Shown here piece after piece: positions 36,947 through 45,043 of a DNA stretch of 61,556 bases (within the stretch, counting starts at the first letter, position 1; every line of letters begins with the position of its first letter). Source of the stretch: Marivita sp. (GTDB lineage: Bacteria; Pseudomonadota; Alphaproteobacteria; Rhodobacterales; Rhodobacteraceae); the NCBI RefSeq assembly GCF_022763305.1, contig NZ_JALEGT010000053.1, positions 1 to 61,556 of the forward strand, given 5' to 3'. The translations under genes and the position numbers were made by a program. The notes beneath the pieces were generated by a model that made no database searches, was not told where the DNA came from, and saw only the letters and a list, made by a program, of their open reading frames with translations.

Positions 36947-36990
36947 CGGGTGATGCGTCGACGCATCACCCGTTTCCGTTGACGGAAACG
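36947..36990. repeat. Twin GTCGAC palindrome, copy D
   Basis: The distal palindrome is 26 bp (36947-36972, half-arm CGGGTGATGC then GTCGAC). The proximal one is 20 bp (36971-36990, half-arm CGTTTCC then GTTGAC), overlapping by 2 bp. Cores start 21 bp apart. An outer pairing GGGCG (36942-36946) with CGCCC (36989-36993) could close both stems into a three-way junction. It lies 17 nt after the stop of the gene at 37008. Confidence 0.9.
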
Positions 36991-37007
36991 CCCGCTTAAC
37001 CCGGCTG

Positions 37008-37973
37008 TCAGCGTTCCTTGACGTAGGGCTCGCCCCCGGCGCGCGGCGGAATCGCCTTGCCGACAAAGCCCGCAAGGATCACCACGGTGAGGATGTAGGG
37101 CAGTGCGTCCATGACCTGAACCGGCACGACAAACGCGCCAAGGTCGATGTTCTGATATCTCAGCGCCACCGCCTGCAGGAGGCCGAAGAGCAGGCAAGCA
37201 TAAAGCGCATACCATGGCCGCCACTTGGCGAAGATCAGGGCGGCCAGCGCGATGAACCCGCGTCCTGCGGTCATGTCCTTGACAAACCCTGCCTGCAGGG
37301 CGGTGGCAAGGTAGGCTCCGGCGATGCCGCAGAGCACGCCGCAGATCCCGACGGCGACAAAGCGCAGCCCGACAACCGAGATGCCCGCGGTATCCACGGC
37401 TTCGGGCGCCTCGCCGACGGCGCGCAGGCGCAGGCCGAAGCGGGTGCGATAGAGCAGCCACCAGGTCAGCGGCACCATGGCAAAGGCCACATAGACAAGA
37501 ATCGAATGCCCCGAGATCAGCTCGCCATAGATCGGGCCAATGAGCGGGATGCCCGCGATGGCCTCCACGCCCGGCAGGGTGATGCCCTCGAACCGGCCTT
37601 CACCGATCAGCGACGGGGTGCGCCCGCCCTGGCTGAACCAGTCCTGAGCGATCAGGACCGTCAGGCCGGCGGCAAGAAAATTGATGGCGACGCCCGAGAT
37701 CAGCTGGTTGCCGCGGAAGGTGATCGAGGCCAGCCCGTGCAGCAGTGAGAGCGCAAGCGACGCGAGCACACCGGCCCCAAGCCCGAGCCAGACATCGCCG
37801 GTGATCGCGGCAACGGCGGCAGAAAAGAAGGCGGCGGCCAGCATCTTGCCTTCGAGGCCGATGTCGAAGATGCCTGCGCGTTCGCTGAAGAGGCCGGCGA
37901 GACAGGCCAGAAGAAGCGGCGTTGCCAGACGAACAGTGCTGTCGAGCACCTGAAGCAGGGTGACGAAATCCAT
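37008..37973 (-). CDS. Nucleoside-type ABC transporter permease (NupQ-like)
   Basis: This 321-residue membrane protein of the BPD_transp_2 family has about eight to nine hydrophobic segments. It has the FSERAGIFDIGLEGKMLAAAF motif near residue 28 and RAVGEAPEAVDTAGI near 183, the coupling region. Its partners (second permease, double ATPase, BMP-type binding protein) match purine nucleoside importers. It overlaps the other permease by 1 nt. It is the last gene of the operon, and twin-palindrome copy D follows 17 nt after its stop. Confidence 0.9.
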   Translation of the reverse strand: MDFVTLLQVLDSTVRLATPLLLACLAGLFSERAGIFDIGLEGKMLAAAFFSAAVAAITGDVWLGLGAGVLASLALSLLHGLASITFRGNQLISGVAINFLAAGLTVLIAQDWFSQGGRTPSLIGEGRFEGITLPGVEAIAGIPLIGPIYGELISGHSILVYVAFAMVPLTWWLLYRTRFGLRLRAVGEAPEAVDTAGISVVGLRFVAVGICGVLCGIAGAYLATALQAGFVKDMTAGRGFIALAALIFAKWRPWYALYACLLFGLLQAVALRYQNIDLGAFVVPVQVMDALPYILTVVILAGFVGKAIPPRAGGEPYVKER

Positions 37974-39064
37974 CAGGCTTTCCTCCGGGAGGCGAGGAAG
38001 AGTTTTTCAAGCGGCATCCGCACCATGTTGTCGAGCGCGCCCGTGAAGAGGATGACCAGTGCCTGGATCACGACGATCAGTTCGCGCGGGATATTGGTCC
38101 AGAGGGCAAGCTCTGCGCCACCCTGGTAAAGGAAACCGAAGAGGAGCGCCGCCAGCAGAACCCCCAATGGATGTGACCGGCCCATCAGGGCGACGGCGAT
38201 GCCGATGAAGCCCGCGCCCTCGGTTGCGTTCATGACAAGGCGTTCCGCCTCGCCCATCGTGGTGTTGAGCGCCATCATCCCGGCAAGGCCGCCCGAGATG
38301 AGCATGGCCACGACGGTGATCTTGACCGGGCTGATGCCCGCATATTTCGCCGCCGATTCCGACTGGCCGAAGGCGCGGATTTCATAGCCCAGTTTAGTGC
38401 GCCAGATCAGCAGCCAGACCACAAGGCACATCGCGATGGCCAAGAAGAAGGTCACGTTTGCCGGTGCGCCCCGGAACATCGCGGTTTCAGCGGTCGAGAA
38501 CATATCCTGAAACGTGGGCAGTTGGGTGGCTTCGGGAAAGCGGGCGGTCGCCGGGTCCATCGCGCCTTGGGGGCGCAGCAGGTTCACGAGGACATAGTTC
38601 AGGAGGGCCGCGGCGATGAAGTTGAACATGATCGTCGTGATCACGATATGGCTGCCGCGCTTGGCCTGCAGATAGGCCGGGATGAGCGCCCAGAGCGCGC
38701 CGAAGATGGCGGCTGACACCGTTGCGCCGACCAGTGCGACATACCAGTTCGGCCACGGGATATAGAGGCAGGCGAGCGCCACACCCAGCCCGCCGATCAT
38801 CGCCTGGCCTTCGCCGCCGATGTTGAACAGGCGGGCATGGAAGGCGACGGCCACGGCAAGGCCGGTGAAAATGAAGTTGGTCGCGTAGTAAAGCGTGTAG
38901 CCCCAGCCGGAAGACCGCATCAGCGCGCCATCGACCATCAGCTTGAAAGCGGCAACCGGGTCTTCGCCGATACCGATGATCACCAGCGCCGACAGGATCG
39001 CGGCCAGCAGGAGCGAAATCAGAGGGACGAGGACCGCGTCGGTCCAACCGGGCATCTTATCCAT
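37973..39064 (-). CDS. Nucleoside-type ABC transporter permease (NupP-like)
   Basis: This 363-residue BPD_transp_2 permease has a long N-terminal segment, then FHARLFNIGGEGQAMIGGLGVALA near residue 77 and the coupling motif RAFGQSESAAKYAGI near 230. It pairs with the 321-residue permease to form the membrane pore. The start overlaps the end of the ATPase gene by 8 nt and the stop overlaps the next permease by 1 nt. This gives tight translational coupling in the order binding protein, ATPase, permease, permease. Confidence 0.92.
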   Translation of the reverse strand: MDKMPGWTDAVLVPLISLLLAAILSALVIIGIGEDPVAAFKLMVDGALMRSSGWGYTLYYATNFIFTGLAVAVAFHARLFNIGGEGQAMIGGLGVALACLYIPWPNWYVALVGATVSAAIFGALWALIPAYLQAKRGSHIVITTIMFNFIAAALLNYVLVNLLRPQGAMDPATARFPEATQLPTFQDMFSTAETAMFRGAPANVTFFLAIAMCLVVWLLIWRTKLGYEIRAFGQSESAAKYAGISPVKITVVAMLISGGLAGMMALNTTMGEAERLVMNATEGAGFIGIAVALMGRSHPLGVLLAALLFGFLYQGGAELALWTNIPRELIVVIQALVILFTGALDNMVRMPLEKLFLASRRKA

Positions 39065-41036
39065 TTTTGTCGCTCTCCTCGGGGTCTTTCTTGGTGTCCT
39101 CGACCTTTGGCCGCTCGGGGGCGGACTGGGCGATAGTCGCGCTCAGGCTGGCGAGGCTGATCGAGTCGGTCTTCGGTTCTGGTGCTTCGACAGGCACGGG
39201 ATCGGTGCTGAAGCTCGCCGTGTCGTCGGACTGTACGGGTGCCGCCTTGGGATCCTCGGCTGCGACATCCCTGACACTGTCCTCCTCGGACGGGGTGTGT
39301 TCCGGAGGCGCGGGCGGCGTCTCAGTGGTGTCCGGTGCGGCGTCGGGTGCCGTGTCCGCCTTGGCAACCTCGGTTTCGTCGGTTGCAGGCGCATCGACCG
39401 GGGCCTCGGCTGCCTCTTGCAGTTCTTCCTCGGTCATTGCCATGGGGGATGCGGGCATATGGGCGTGGGCCGTGTCGGTAATCCCGGCCATCAGCAGGCC
39501 CAGTTCCTGTTCGTTCGTTTCGGACGGGATGCGTTCGCCCATGATCTGGCCGTCGAACATCACCGCAATGCGGTCCGACAGCGAGAAGATCTCGTCAAGT
39601 TCGACCGACACCAGAAGGATCGCCTTGCCCTCGTCGCGCAGGCGGATGATCTGCTGGTGGATGAATTCGATGGCGCCGATATCGACGCCGCGTGTGGGTT
39701 GGCCCACCAGAAGGATATCCGGGTTGCGTTCGATCTCGCGGGCCAGAACGATCTTCTGCTGGTTGCCGCCCGAGAAATTGCGCGCGGCGAGTTTCGGATT
39801 CGGCGGGCGTACGTCGAAGCGCTCCATCTTTGCCGCCGCTTCGGCCTTGATCGCGGCGTTGTTCATCAGCGGGCCGGACTGGATCTTCGGATCGCGGTGG
39901 TAGCCGAAGACCGTGTTTTCCCAAGCCGTGAACGGCATGATGAGCCCTTCGCGGTGGCGGTCTTCGGGCACATGCGCAATGCCGCGCGCACGGCGTGACT
40001 GACCGTCGGAATGAGCGCCACTGAGGTCGATCTGTTGCCCGTTCACGCGGATCGTGCCCGTGGCGTTCGCATAGCCGCCCAGCACCTCGAGCAGTTCGGA
40101 CTGGCCGTTGCCTGCCACCCCGGCGATGCCAAGGATTTCCCCCGCCCGCACGTTGAGCGAAATGCCCTTGAGCCGTTCGACACCCTTGTCGTCGATCAGA
40201 CGCAGGTTTTCGACCTCGAGCACGGGCTTGCCCGGGACGGCCTGTTTCTTGTCGACCTGAAGCAAGACTTTACGGCCCACCATCATCTCGGCCAGCCGTT
40301 CGGGGCTGGTTTCCGAAGTCTTGACTGTCGCCGTCATCTCGCCGCGGCGCATCACCGACACGGTGTCGGTGGCTTCCATGATCTCGCGCAGCTTATGGGT
40401 GATCAGGATGATCGTCTTGCCCTCTTTGCGCAGGTTGTCGAGGATGCGGAACAGGTGATCGGCTTCCGCGGGCGTGAGAACGCCGGTGGGCTCATCCAGG
40501 ATCAGAATGTCGGCCTGACGGTAAAGCGCCTTGAGGATCTCAACGCGCTGCTGGTGTCCAACGCTCAGGTTTTCGATGATCGCGTCGGGATCGACGTTCA
40601 GTTCGTATTCCTCGGCCAATTGCTTCAACACGCCGCGCGCCTTGTTCAGCGAGGGGCGGAGCAGTGGGCCATCCTCGGCACCGAGGATCACGTTTTCAAG
40701 GACGGTGAAATTCTGCACCAGCTTGAAATGTTGGAAGACCATGCCGATGCCCGCCTTGATCGCGGCCTGGCTGTCGGGGATCTGGGTTTCCTTGCCATTG
40801 ATGAAAATCTGGCCGGAATCGGCTTTGTAAAAGCCATAGAGAATCGACATCAGGGTCGATTTGCCGGCGCCGTTTTCACCGATGATGCCGTGGATCGTAC
40901 CGGGTTTGACGCTGATCGAGATGTTCTTGTTGGCCTGAACCGGGCCGAACGCCTTGGAAATGCCCTTGAGCTGGATTGCAGATGGCACCTGCGCAAGAAG
41001 GGCGTCCGTTTCGGGGGCGGCAACAGCTGTATTCAT
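39057..41036 (-). CDS. Nucleoside-type ABC transporter double ATPase with an acidic C-terminal tail
   Basis: This 659-residue protein contains two ABC domains in the order seen in sugar/nucleoside importers. The first has Walker A GENGAGKSTLMS near residue 55 and signature LSVGHQQRVEIL. The second has a degenerate Walker A (GVAGNGQSEL near 306), signature FSGGNQQKIVLARE and Walker B-like NPDILLVGQPTRG. After the second domain ends near residue 515, a further 145 residues rich in Ala, Pro, Glu, Asp and Thr follow, which standard members lack and which looks disordered. The function of the tail is unknown. Confidence 0.92.
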   Translation of the reverse strand: MNTAVAAPETDALLAQVPSAIQLKGISKAFGPVQANKNISISVKPGTIHGIIGENGAGKSTLMSILYGFYKADSGQIFINGKETQIPDSQAAIKAGIGMVFQHFKLVQNFTVLENVILGAEDGPLLRPSLNKARGVLKQLAEEYELNVDPDAIIENLSVGHQQRVEILKALYRQADILILDEPTGVLTPAEADHLFRILDNLRKEGKTIILITHKLREIMEATDTVSVMRRGEMTATVKTSETSPERLAEMMVGRKVLLQVDKKQAVPGKPVLEVENLRLIDDKGVERLKGISLNVRAGEILGIAGVAGNGQSELLEVLGGYANATGTIRVNGQQIDLSGAHSDGQSRRARGIAHVPEDRHREGLIMPFTAWENTVFGYHRDPKIQSGPLMNNAAIKAEAAAKMERFDVRPPNPKLAARNFSGGNQQKIVLAREIERNPDILLVGQPTRGVDIGAIEFIHQQIIRLRDEGKAILLVSVELDEIFSLSDRIAVMFDGQIMGERIPSETNEQELGLLMAGITDTAHAHMPASPMAMTEEELQEAAEAPVDAPATDETEVAKADTAPDAAPDTTETPPAPPEHTPSEEDSVRDVAAEDPKAAPVQSDDTASFSTDPVPVEAPEPKTDSISLASLSATIAQSAPERPKVEDTKKDPEESDKNG

Positions 41037-41081
41037 GACCTATCCCTGCGTCAGTCTTCGGGTCTGGTGCCCGATACATGG

Positions 41082-41107
41082 CGGAGCGGCCGTGACCGGC
41101 CGCTCCG
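41082..41107. repeat. Strong inverted repeat between the binding-protein and ATPase genes
   Basis: An 11-bp stem (CGGAGCGGCCG 41082-41092, CGGCCGCTCCG 41097-41107) has the 4-nt loop TGAC. It lies in the 96-bp gap between the BMP-type gene stop and the ATPase start. There is no T-tract, so it more likely stabilises the upstream mRNA or attenuates than fully terminates. Confidence 0.75.
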
Positions 41108-41132
41108 TACATTTACGCGTTATCTGATCGGA

Positions 41133-42128
41133 TCAGAAGCTCAGTGCCGGGCAGCTGTCGTCCGACATGTAGTCATGCACGGCCAGTTCGCCGCTGGCGA
41201 TCTTTGCGGCGGCATCATCGACAGCCGTTTTCATCTCGGCGCTGACGAGCGACTCGTTGTGCTCATCCAAGGCGTAGCCGACGCCGCCATTGGCGATGCC
41301 CATGACGTTGATGCCGGTTTCCAGATCGGTGCCCGCCTTCATCGCGTCATAAACGGCATTGTCGACGCGTTTCATCATCGAGGTCAGAACCTGACCGGGG
41401 TGCAGGTAGTTCTGGTTGCTGTCCACACCGATGGACAGGATGTTTTCGTCAGCTGCGGTCTGGAGAACGCCCACACCGGTGCCGCCAGCAGCGGCATAAA
41501 CCACATCAGCGCCCTGGCTGATCTGCGCCTTGGTCAGCTCGGACCCCTTAACCGGGTCGTTCCATGCGGCCGGAGTGGTGCCGGTCATGTTGGCGACAAC
41601 CGTGGCATCCGGGTTCACGGCCTTGACACCTTGGGCATAGCCGCAGGCAAACTTGCGGATCAGCGGGATGTCCATGCCGCCGATAAAGCCGACAGTGCCG
41701 GAGTCCGACGCCATCGCGGCCATCATGCCGACAAGGTAGCTGCCTTCATGCTCGTTAAAGACGACCGAACGCACGTTGGGCTGATCGACGACCATGTCGA
41801 TGATGGCGAACTTGGTGTCGGGGTAATCGGGGGCCACTTCGGACAGGACGTTGCCGAAGGCAAAGCCCGTCATCACGATCGGGTTGTTGCCGTTCTCGGC
41901 AAAGCGGCGGAGCGCCTGTTCGCGCTGCGCTTCGGACTGAAGCTCGATCTCGCGGAAGGTCTCGCCGGTTTCCTCGGCCCAGCGGACAGCGCCGTTGAAG
42001 GCCGCTTCGTTGAAGGATTTGTCAAACTTGCCGCCCAGATCGAAGATCAGGGCCGGCTCGGCAACAGCCGCGCCTGCGGTGAGCGCCAAAGCAGCGGCGG
42101 CACCGTAAAGTTTGGTCATGAGGGTCAT
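41133..42128 (-). CDS. BMP family ABC transporter substrate-binding protein
   Basis: This 331-residue protein has a signal peptide ending near AVA-E (residue 23). A BMP/Med-type periplasmic binding domain follows, starting PALIFDLGGKFDKSFNEAAFNGA, with DVVYAAAGGTGVGVLQTA near residue 200. There is no lipobox cysteine, so it is soluble. The family binds purine nucleosides. GGGAG precedes the ATG by 6 nt. The gene is first in the operon and is separated from the ATPase by a strong stem-loop, consistent with excess production of the binding protein. The specific ligand is inferred from the family only. Confidence 0.9.
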   Translation of the reverse strand: MTLMTKLYGAAAALALTAGAAVAEPALIFDLGGKFDKSFNEAAFNGAVRWAEETGETFREIELQSEAQREQALRRFAENGNNPIVMTGFAFGNVLSEVAPDYPDTKFAIIDMVVDQPNVRSVVFNEHEGSYLVGMMAAMASDSGTVGFIGGMDIPLIRKFACGYAQGVKAVNPDATVVANMTGTTPAAWNDPVKGSELTKAQISQGADVVYAAAGGTGVGVLQTAADENILSIGVDSNQNYLHPGQVLTSMMKRVDNAVYDAMKAGTDLETGINVMGIANGGVGYALDEHNESLVSAEMKTAVDDAAAKIASGELAVHDYMSDDSCPALSF

Positions 42129-42223
42129 GTGCAGCTCCCAGATGTTGGACTGCGACGGCTTGATTGCGTCGCTTGGTTAGATCGGGTGATCGGATGCAAT
42201 TAAGGCTGGCTGCGAACGATAGT

Positions 42224-42691
42224 TCAACCGCTTTTTGTGTCAGAGCCATGTGACGTTGGCGCACGATGGCCCTGATCTTGGTCAATGGCCAGAGAAAGCA
42301 GCAAGGCATCGTCTTTTGTGCCGTCACGCAGGGTGTAGTAGCCGCGCCGCGTGCCGACCGCCGCGAATCCCTTCGCAGAGTAAAACGCCTTGGCCGGTTC
42401 GTTCCGTCGTGCCACTTCCAGAAAGATCCGGGTGACACGGTTTTTTGCAGCTCTGGCGACGAGATCTGACAAAAGCGCGGACGCCACGCCCCTACGCTGC
42501 GCGTCCGGGTCCGTAGCCAACGCCAGTACTTCACATTCGTCAGCAACCATTTGGGCGATCAGAAATCCGTGGTCGCGGGTGAGGATCAGATTGTGACTGG
42601 CAGACAGTGTGTCGGCGATGTCCCTGGCGGACCAGGGCCGCATCTGGACATAGGCGCGGTCCATCAGGGCTGCCAATCTGTCAGGTGTCAC
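42224..42691 (-). CDS. rimI: Ribosomal-protein-alanine N-acetyltransferase
   Basis: This 155-residue GNAT-fold protein has the acetyl-CoA binding motif ATDPDAQRRGVASALLSDLV near residue 58 and the RimI-type LEVARRNEPAKAFYSAKGFAAVGTRRGYY segment. It should acetylate the N-terminus of S18. The GTG start at 42691 overlaps the tsaB stop (GTGA), and the longer frame to 42796 lies entirely within tsaB and is rejected. The tsaB-rimI arrangement is conserved in bacteria, which supports the call over a generic acetyltransferase. Confidence 0.87.
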   Translation of the reverse strand: MTPDRLAALMDRAYVQMRPWSARDIADTLSASHNLILTRDHGFLIAQMVADECEVLALATDPDAQRRGVASALLSDLVARAAKNRVTRIFLEVARRNEPAKAFYSAKGFAAVGTRRGYYTLRDGTKDDALLLSLAIDQDQGHRAPTSHGSDTKSG

Positions 42692-43263
42692 GACAGCATC
42701 ACCGGGGGCGCATCGCGTGACGGGGCCGCGTCCGCCGGTTTGATGTAAAGCGGCTTGGGCCGAGACGCCTGATCGGCATCTGCCAGAGCTGCACATTCGG
42801 CCATCGCGGCGATCAGCTTGTGAGGATCGTCCGACTGGATCGCGCCGGGAGCATCTGCCGGAGCAACCAGTTGCGGCGCTGCACCGGGGCGTTGGGCGTA
42901 AATCATGTCGCGGGGTGCGGGCACGGCGGTGATCGCGCCGGGATGCACGTGCTGGAGCGCGTCAAGGGTCGATACCCCGATGGCGGGTATTCCAAGCCCC
43001 AGAGCCAATCCACGTGCGGCCGCAACGGAGATGCGGATACCGGTGAAATTGCCGGGGCCAACACCGACGCCGATGCGGGTCAGATCGGCCCAAACCCGGC
43101 CATGTTCGGTTAGAAGGTCTTCGAGCATGGGCATCAGGTGTTCTGCCTGACCGCGCGCCATGTCATCGACGCGGGTCGCCACGATCCGCCCGTCGCAAAA
43201 CAAAGCGGCTGCGCAATGCGCAGCCGATGTGTCGAACGCCAGAAGGGTCGTGTCAGACAGCAA
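42688..43263 (-). CDS. tsaB: tRNA threonylcarbamoyladenosine biosynthesis protein TsaB
   Basis: This 191-residue protein of the ASKHA fold begins MLSDTTLLAFDTSAAHCAAALF and includes GVGVGPGNFTGIRISVAAARGLALGL near residue 70, the TsaB signature. TsaB scaffolds TsaD and TsaE to form t6A at position 37 of ANN-decoding tRNAs. It overlaps the NifU-like gene upstream by 11 nt and the rimI start downstream by 4 nt, so all three genes are coupled on the minus strand. Confidence 0.92.
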   Translation of the reverse strand: MLSDTTLLAFDTSAAHCAAALFCDGRIVATRVDDMARGQAEHLMPMLEDLLTEHGRVWADLTRIGVGVGPGNFTGIRISVAAARGLALGLGIPAIGVSTLDALQHVHPGAITAVPAPRDMIYAQRPGAAPQLVAPADAPGAIQSDDPHKLIAAMAECAALADADQASRPKPLYIKPADAAPSRDAPPVMLS

Positions 43264-43816
43264 CCGGGCGCACCTCGGTCACTTCGGGGATGTAATGCCG
43301 CAGCAGATTCTCGATCCCCATCTTCAGAGTCAGGGTCGAGGACGGGCATCCTGCGCAGGCGCCCTGCATGTGCAGGTAAACCACGCCGCGGTCGAAGCCG
43401 TGGAACGTGATGTCACCGCCATCCTGCGCCACTGCCGGACGCACGCGGCTGTCCAGCAATTCCTTGATCTGGCCAACGATCTCACCATCTTCGCCGTCGT
43501 GCTCTGCATGTCCCGACGGGGCCTGCGCGTCGCCGGCCATGACGGGATCGCCAGACTGGAAATGTTCCATGATGGCACCCAGAAGCGCGGGCTTCAGGTG
43601 ATCCCAATCCGTGCCGTCATCCTTTGTCACGGTGACGAAGTCGTGCCCGAAGAACACGCCTTTCACACCGGAAACGGCAAAAAGACGCGAGGCCAGCGGC
43701 GAAGCCGACGCGCCTTCTGCGTTCGGGAAATCGGCCGTTCCCATGTCCAGCACGGTTTGGCCGGGCAGAAACTTGAGCGTGGCGGGGTTGGGCGTGGATT
43801 CGGTTTGGATAAACAT
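43253..43816 (-). CDS. NifU-like iron-sulfur cluster scaffold protein
   Basis: This 187-residue protein has an N-terminal Nfu domain (MFIQTESTPNPATLKFLPG) and a C-terminal NifU domain with the cluster-binding CxxC as Cys154 and Cys157 in GACAGCPSS. Such proteins carry and deliver 4Fe-4S clusters to target enzymes. The start ATG 43816 is fixed by GGAGGTG upstream and the conserved N-terminus; the frame to 43843 adds only MTQPPGGVA. It overlaps tsaB by 11 nt. A His/Asp-rich linker (SGHAEHDGEDGE) separates the domains. Confidence 0.93.
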   Translation of the reverse strand: MFIQTESTPNPATLKFLPGQTVLDMGTADFPNAEGASASPLASRLFAVSGVKGVFFGHDFVTVTKDDGTDWDHLKPALLGAIMEHFQSGDPVMAGDAQAPSGHAEHDGEDGEIVGQIKELLDSRVRPAVAQDGGDITFHGFDRGVVYLHMQGACAGCPSSTLTLKMGIENLLRHYIPEVTEVRPVAV

Positions 43817-43890
43817 GGCAACACCTCCTGGTGGTTGGGTCATATATGCGGTGCGCGGCTTGCAGCGTCAAGGATTAGAACCATTCTAAG

Positions 43891-44445
43891 TCATGGATCG
43901 GACGTTTGGCGCGACCTCGCAATCGGCATCAGCGTGACCTCGAATGTGCCGGACACGGGCATTGGCGTGGAAATGTCGATCGTCTGGCCAAAATCCCGGC
44001 TTCTCCCCAGGGTGCCGGCGAATTTGCCTCGGATATGCAGCAGGTCCCCGTTGCGCGCCTGATCGCTTACGGTGACCGACAGTCCACCGCGATCCGCTCG
44101 CCCGTACCACCGTTCGAATGCGGCATCTCCGGTCCTGCGCAGCAGCGACATTTCGGGCATCTGCGCGCGGTTGCGCAGCAGATCGAAAGCCAGCCTGAGG
44201 GATTGGAACCGTTGCCAGGTGTCGAGGTCGTCCGGTCGGGTCAGGATACTGACCTGCACGAAACCCTGTGAACTGGTCCAATCGCTGTGGCCCGCACTGA
44301 GCGGCAGGTTCAGTTCCTCATCCGGAAGACGCAGCGTGATATGCCCGTCTTCCCGCGCAGTCGCGTGCGATGCCAGAAGAAGCAGGACGCCGATACACAT
44401 CGACCGCACGATCCGCAAAGCGCCTGTCTCGGGAAAAGCCGTCAT
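43891..44445 (-). CDS. Hypothetical secreted protein
   Basis: This 184-residue frame starts MTAFPETGALRIVRSMCIGVLLLLASHATA, a plausible signal peptide with cleavage near residue 30. The mature part is rich in Arg and beta-type segments (HITLRLPDEELNLPL, GFVQVSILTRPDDLD, GGLSVTVSDQARNGD). GGAG lies 8 nt before the ATG, which favours it over the ATG at 44463. I do not recognise the family and see no metal-binding or catalytic motif. It sits between the NifU-like gene and a UspA gene without clear operon linkage to either. Confidence 0.72.
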   Translation of the reverse strand: MTAFPETGALRIVRSMCIGVLLLLASHATAREDGHITLRLPDEELNLPLSAGHSDWTSSQGFVQVSILTRPDDLDTWQRFQSLRLAFDLLRNRAQMPEMSLLRRTGDAAFERWYGRADRGGLSVTVSDQARNGDLLHIRGKFAGTLGRSRDFGQTIDISTPMPVSGTFEVTLMPIARSRQTSDP

Positions 44446-44510
44446 CTGTCGCTCCTTCGTCATGGCATCGGCACCCGTCCGGGTCCTGTCACCTGACGCG
44501 AAGGGCCGTG

Positions 44511-44966
44511 TCAGGTGATGGCTTCGAGCCGTTCCTTGGACAGCTCTCCCGGCACGATCGTGATCGGAATGGGAAGGCTGCCCGCATTCTTGGTCAGTTG
44601 CGTCACAAGCGGGCCGGGGCCTTTCTTGCCCGAATTGGCGCCCAGCACGAGAACGCCGATTTCCGGGTCGTCCTGGACCTGTGCGATGATTTCGGCCACG
44701 GCTTCGCCTTCGCGGATCACCAGTTCAGGATTGACTCCCTGCTTGTCGCGCATCCATTTGGCGAAGACTTCGAAATGCGCATGGATCCGCTCGCGCGCTT
44801 CCTCGCGCATGACTTCGCCCACGCCGATCCAGTGATTGAACTCATCCGCGGGGATGATCGACAGAATTTCCACCCCGCCGCCGGTATGGGCTGCGCGCAT
44901 CGCCGCAAAGCGCATCGCGTTCAGGCATTCGCGGCTGTCATCCAGCACGACAAGAAACTTACGCAT
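44511..44966 (-). CDS. Universal stress protein (UspA family)
   Basis: This 151-residue cytoplasmic protein has the Rossmann-like UspA fold. MRKFLVVLDDSRECLNAMRFAAMRA opens the first strand and helix. The C-terminal nucleotide-binding pattern is LVLGANSGKKGPGPLVTQL, the G-2x-G-9x-G(S/T)-type loop in a variant form. Members act in stress and growth-arrest survival. The ATG at 44966 fits the family start; the longer frame beyond belongs to shadow sequence over ilvE. It lies 77 bp downstream of ilvE on the same strand. Confidence 0.9.
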   Translation of the reverse strand: MRKFLVVLDDSRECLNAMRFAAMRAAHTGGGVEILSIIPADEFNHWIGVGEVMREEARERIHAHFEVFAKWMRDKQGVNPELVIREGEAVAEIIAQVQDDPEIGVLVLGANSGKKGPGPLVTQLTKNAGSLPIPITIVPGELSKERLEAIT

Positions 44967-45043
44967 AAAGGTTCTCCCGCCAAGATCATGACGCAGGACA
45001 CAGGCGCACGCAATAGAGCTTGGGTCCTGCAGGCAGACAGAGG

